The notes below the pieces were generated by a model that did no database searches, was not told the DNA's origin, and saw only the letters and a list, made by a program, of their open reading frames with translations. Positions 63,954 to 64,000 of a stretch of 64,000 nt of DNA are shown here, piece after piece (position 1 is the first letter of the stretch; the number at the start of each line of letters is the position of its first letter). The translations under genes were made by a program, and so were the position numbers. The stretch comes from Bacteroidales bacterium (GTDB lineage: Bacteria > Bacteroidota > Bacteroidia > Bacteroidales > Tenuifilaceae): NCBI GenBank assembly GCA_013376985.1, contig JACABB010000009.1, positions 84,919 to 148,918 on the forward strand. Direction: 5' to 3'.

Positions 63954-64000
63954 ATGGACATTTTTAATGGTTTTTTTTGGACCATGCTCCCTAATGGACA
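63954..64000 (+). CDS. Possible start of the next operon gene (cut by window edge)
   Basis: ATG at 63954 opens a frame MDIFNGFFWTMLPNG that is still open at the right edge. It follows the pilin-like gene by 34 bases in the same direction. The sequence is aromatic-rich and could start a membrane protein, but 15 residues are not enough to assign anything. Confidence 0.35.
   Translation, partial: MDIFNGFFWTMLPNG

Overview
The window looks like a low-G+C chromosome segment of a free-living Bacteroidota bacterium, probably in or near the Bacteroidales/Marinilabiliales. This rests on promoters of the TTG-N18/19-TAnnTTTG type (for example 34881-34910, 48044-48075, 11020-11048), little Shine-Dalgarno signal, a secreted protease with a type IX secretion (T9SS) tail, a DUF4421 barrel, an XerD-type recombinase and large PAS/YfiR hybrid kinases. 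I see no rRNA, tRNA or CRISPR array. G+C was judged by eye, not counted.

Layout. 1-7.7 kb: two PAS histidine kinases (one with an internal 771-bp duplication) and an SDR/DUF2867 protein. 7.8-10.7 kb: an arsenical-resistance cluster on the minus strand (arsE-arsF-arsG plus a truncated DGC-domain remnant) with an aquaglyceroporin facing away. 11-17.2 kb: small accessory genes set between cassette-like repeats (GTTAGC on the left, GCTAAC opening a long dyad on the right), with two aldo/keto reductases, an AraC regulator and three copies of a palindromic MITE-like element. 17.3-21.8 kb: a C5-methyltransferase/SacI-type restriction pair, a DUF805 gene and a Shedu-type (DUF4263) nuclease flanked by an imperfect ~105-bp direct repeat. 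21.8-54.9 kb: mostly core and housekeeping genes (GH3-serine hydrolase fusion, YfiR hybrid kinase, xerD, pyk, patatin, YigZ, pyrBI, Hsp20, hybrid kinase, thioredoxin-like proteins, DedA, S9 and M2 peptidases, outer-membrane proteins, a papain-like T9SS protease).

55.5-64 kb (running off the right edge) is the most interesting part. It is a tightly packed, partly overlapping plus-strand operon built round a radical SAM/SPASM enzyme with a complete seven-cysteine SPASM motif. It also encodes two short membrane-anchored proteins sharing the motif KG(K/R)ILR-x-K-x-GYNPNSSS-x-GS. Partners are a lipoprotein that looks like a degenerate metallophosphoesterase with TPRs and membrane helices, a TlpA-like thioredoxin lipoprotein, a fusion of metallophosphoesterase, thioredoxin-fold and CcdA-like membrane domains, a TPR membrane protein, and a pilin-like/DUF2950-like anchored protein. 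I infer an envelope-located peptide-modification (RiPP-like) or surface-assembly system with the GYNPNSSS proteins as likely substrates. I do not recognise it as a described system.
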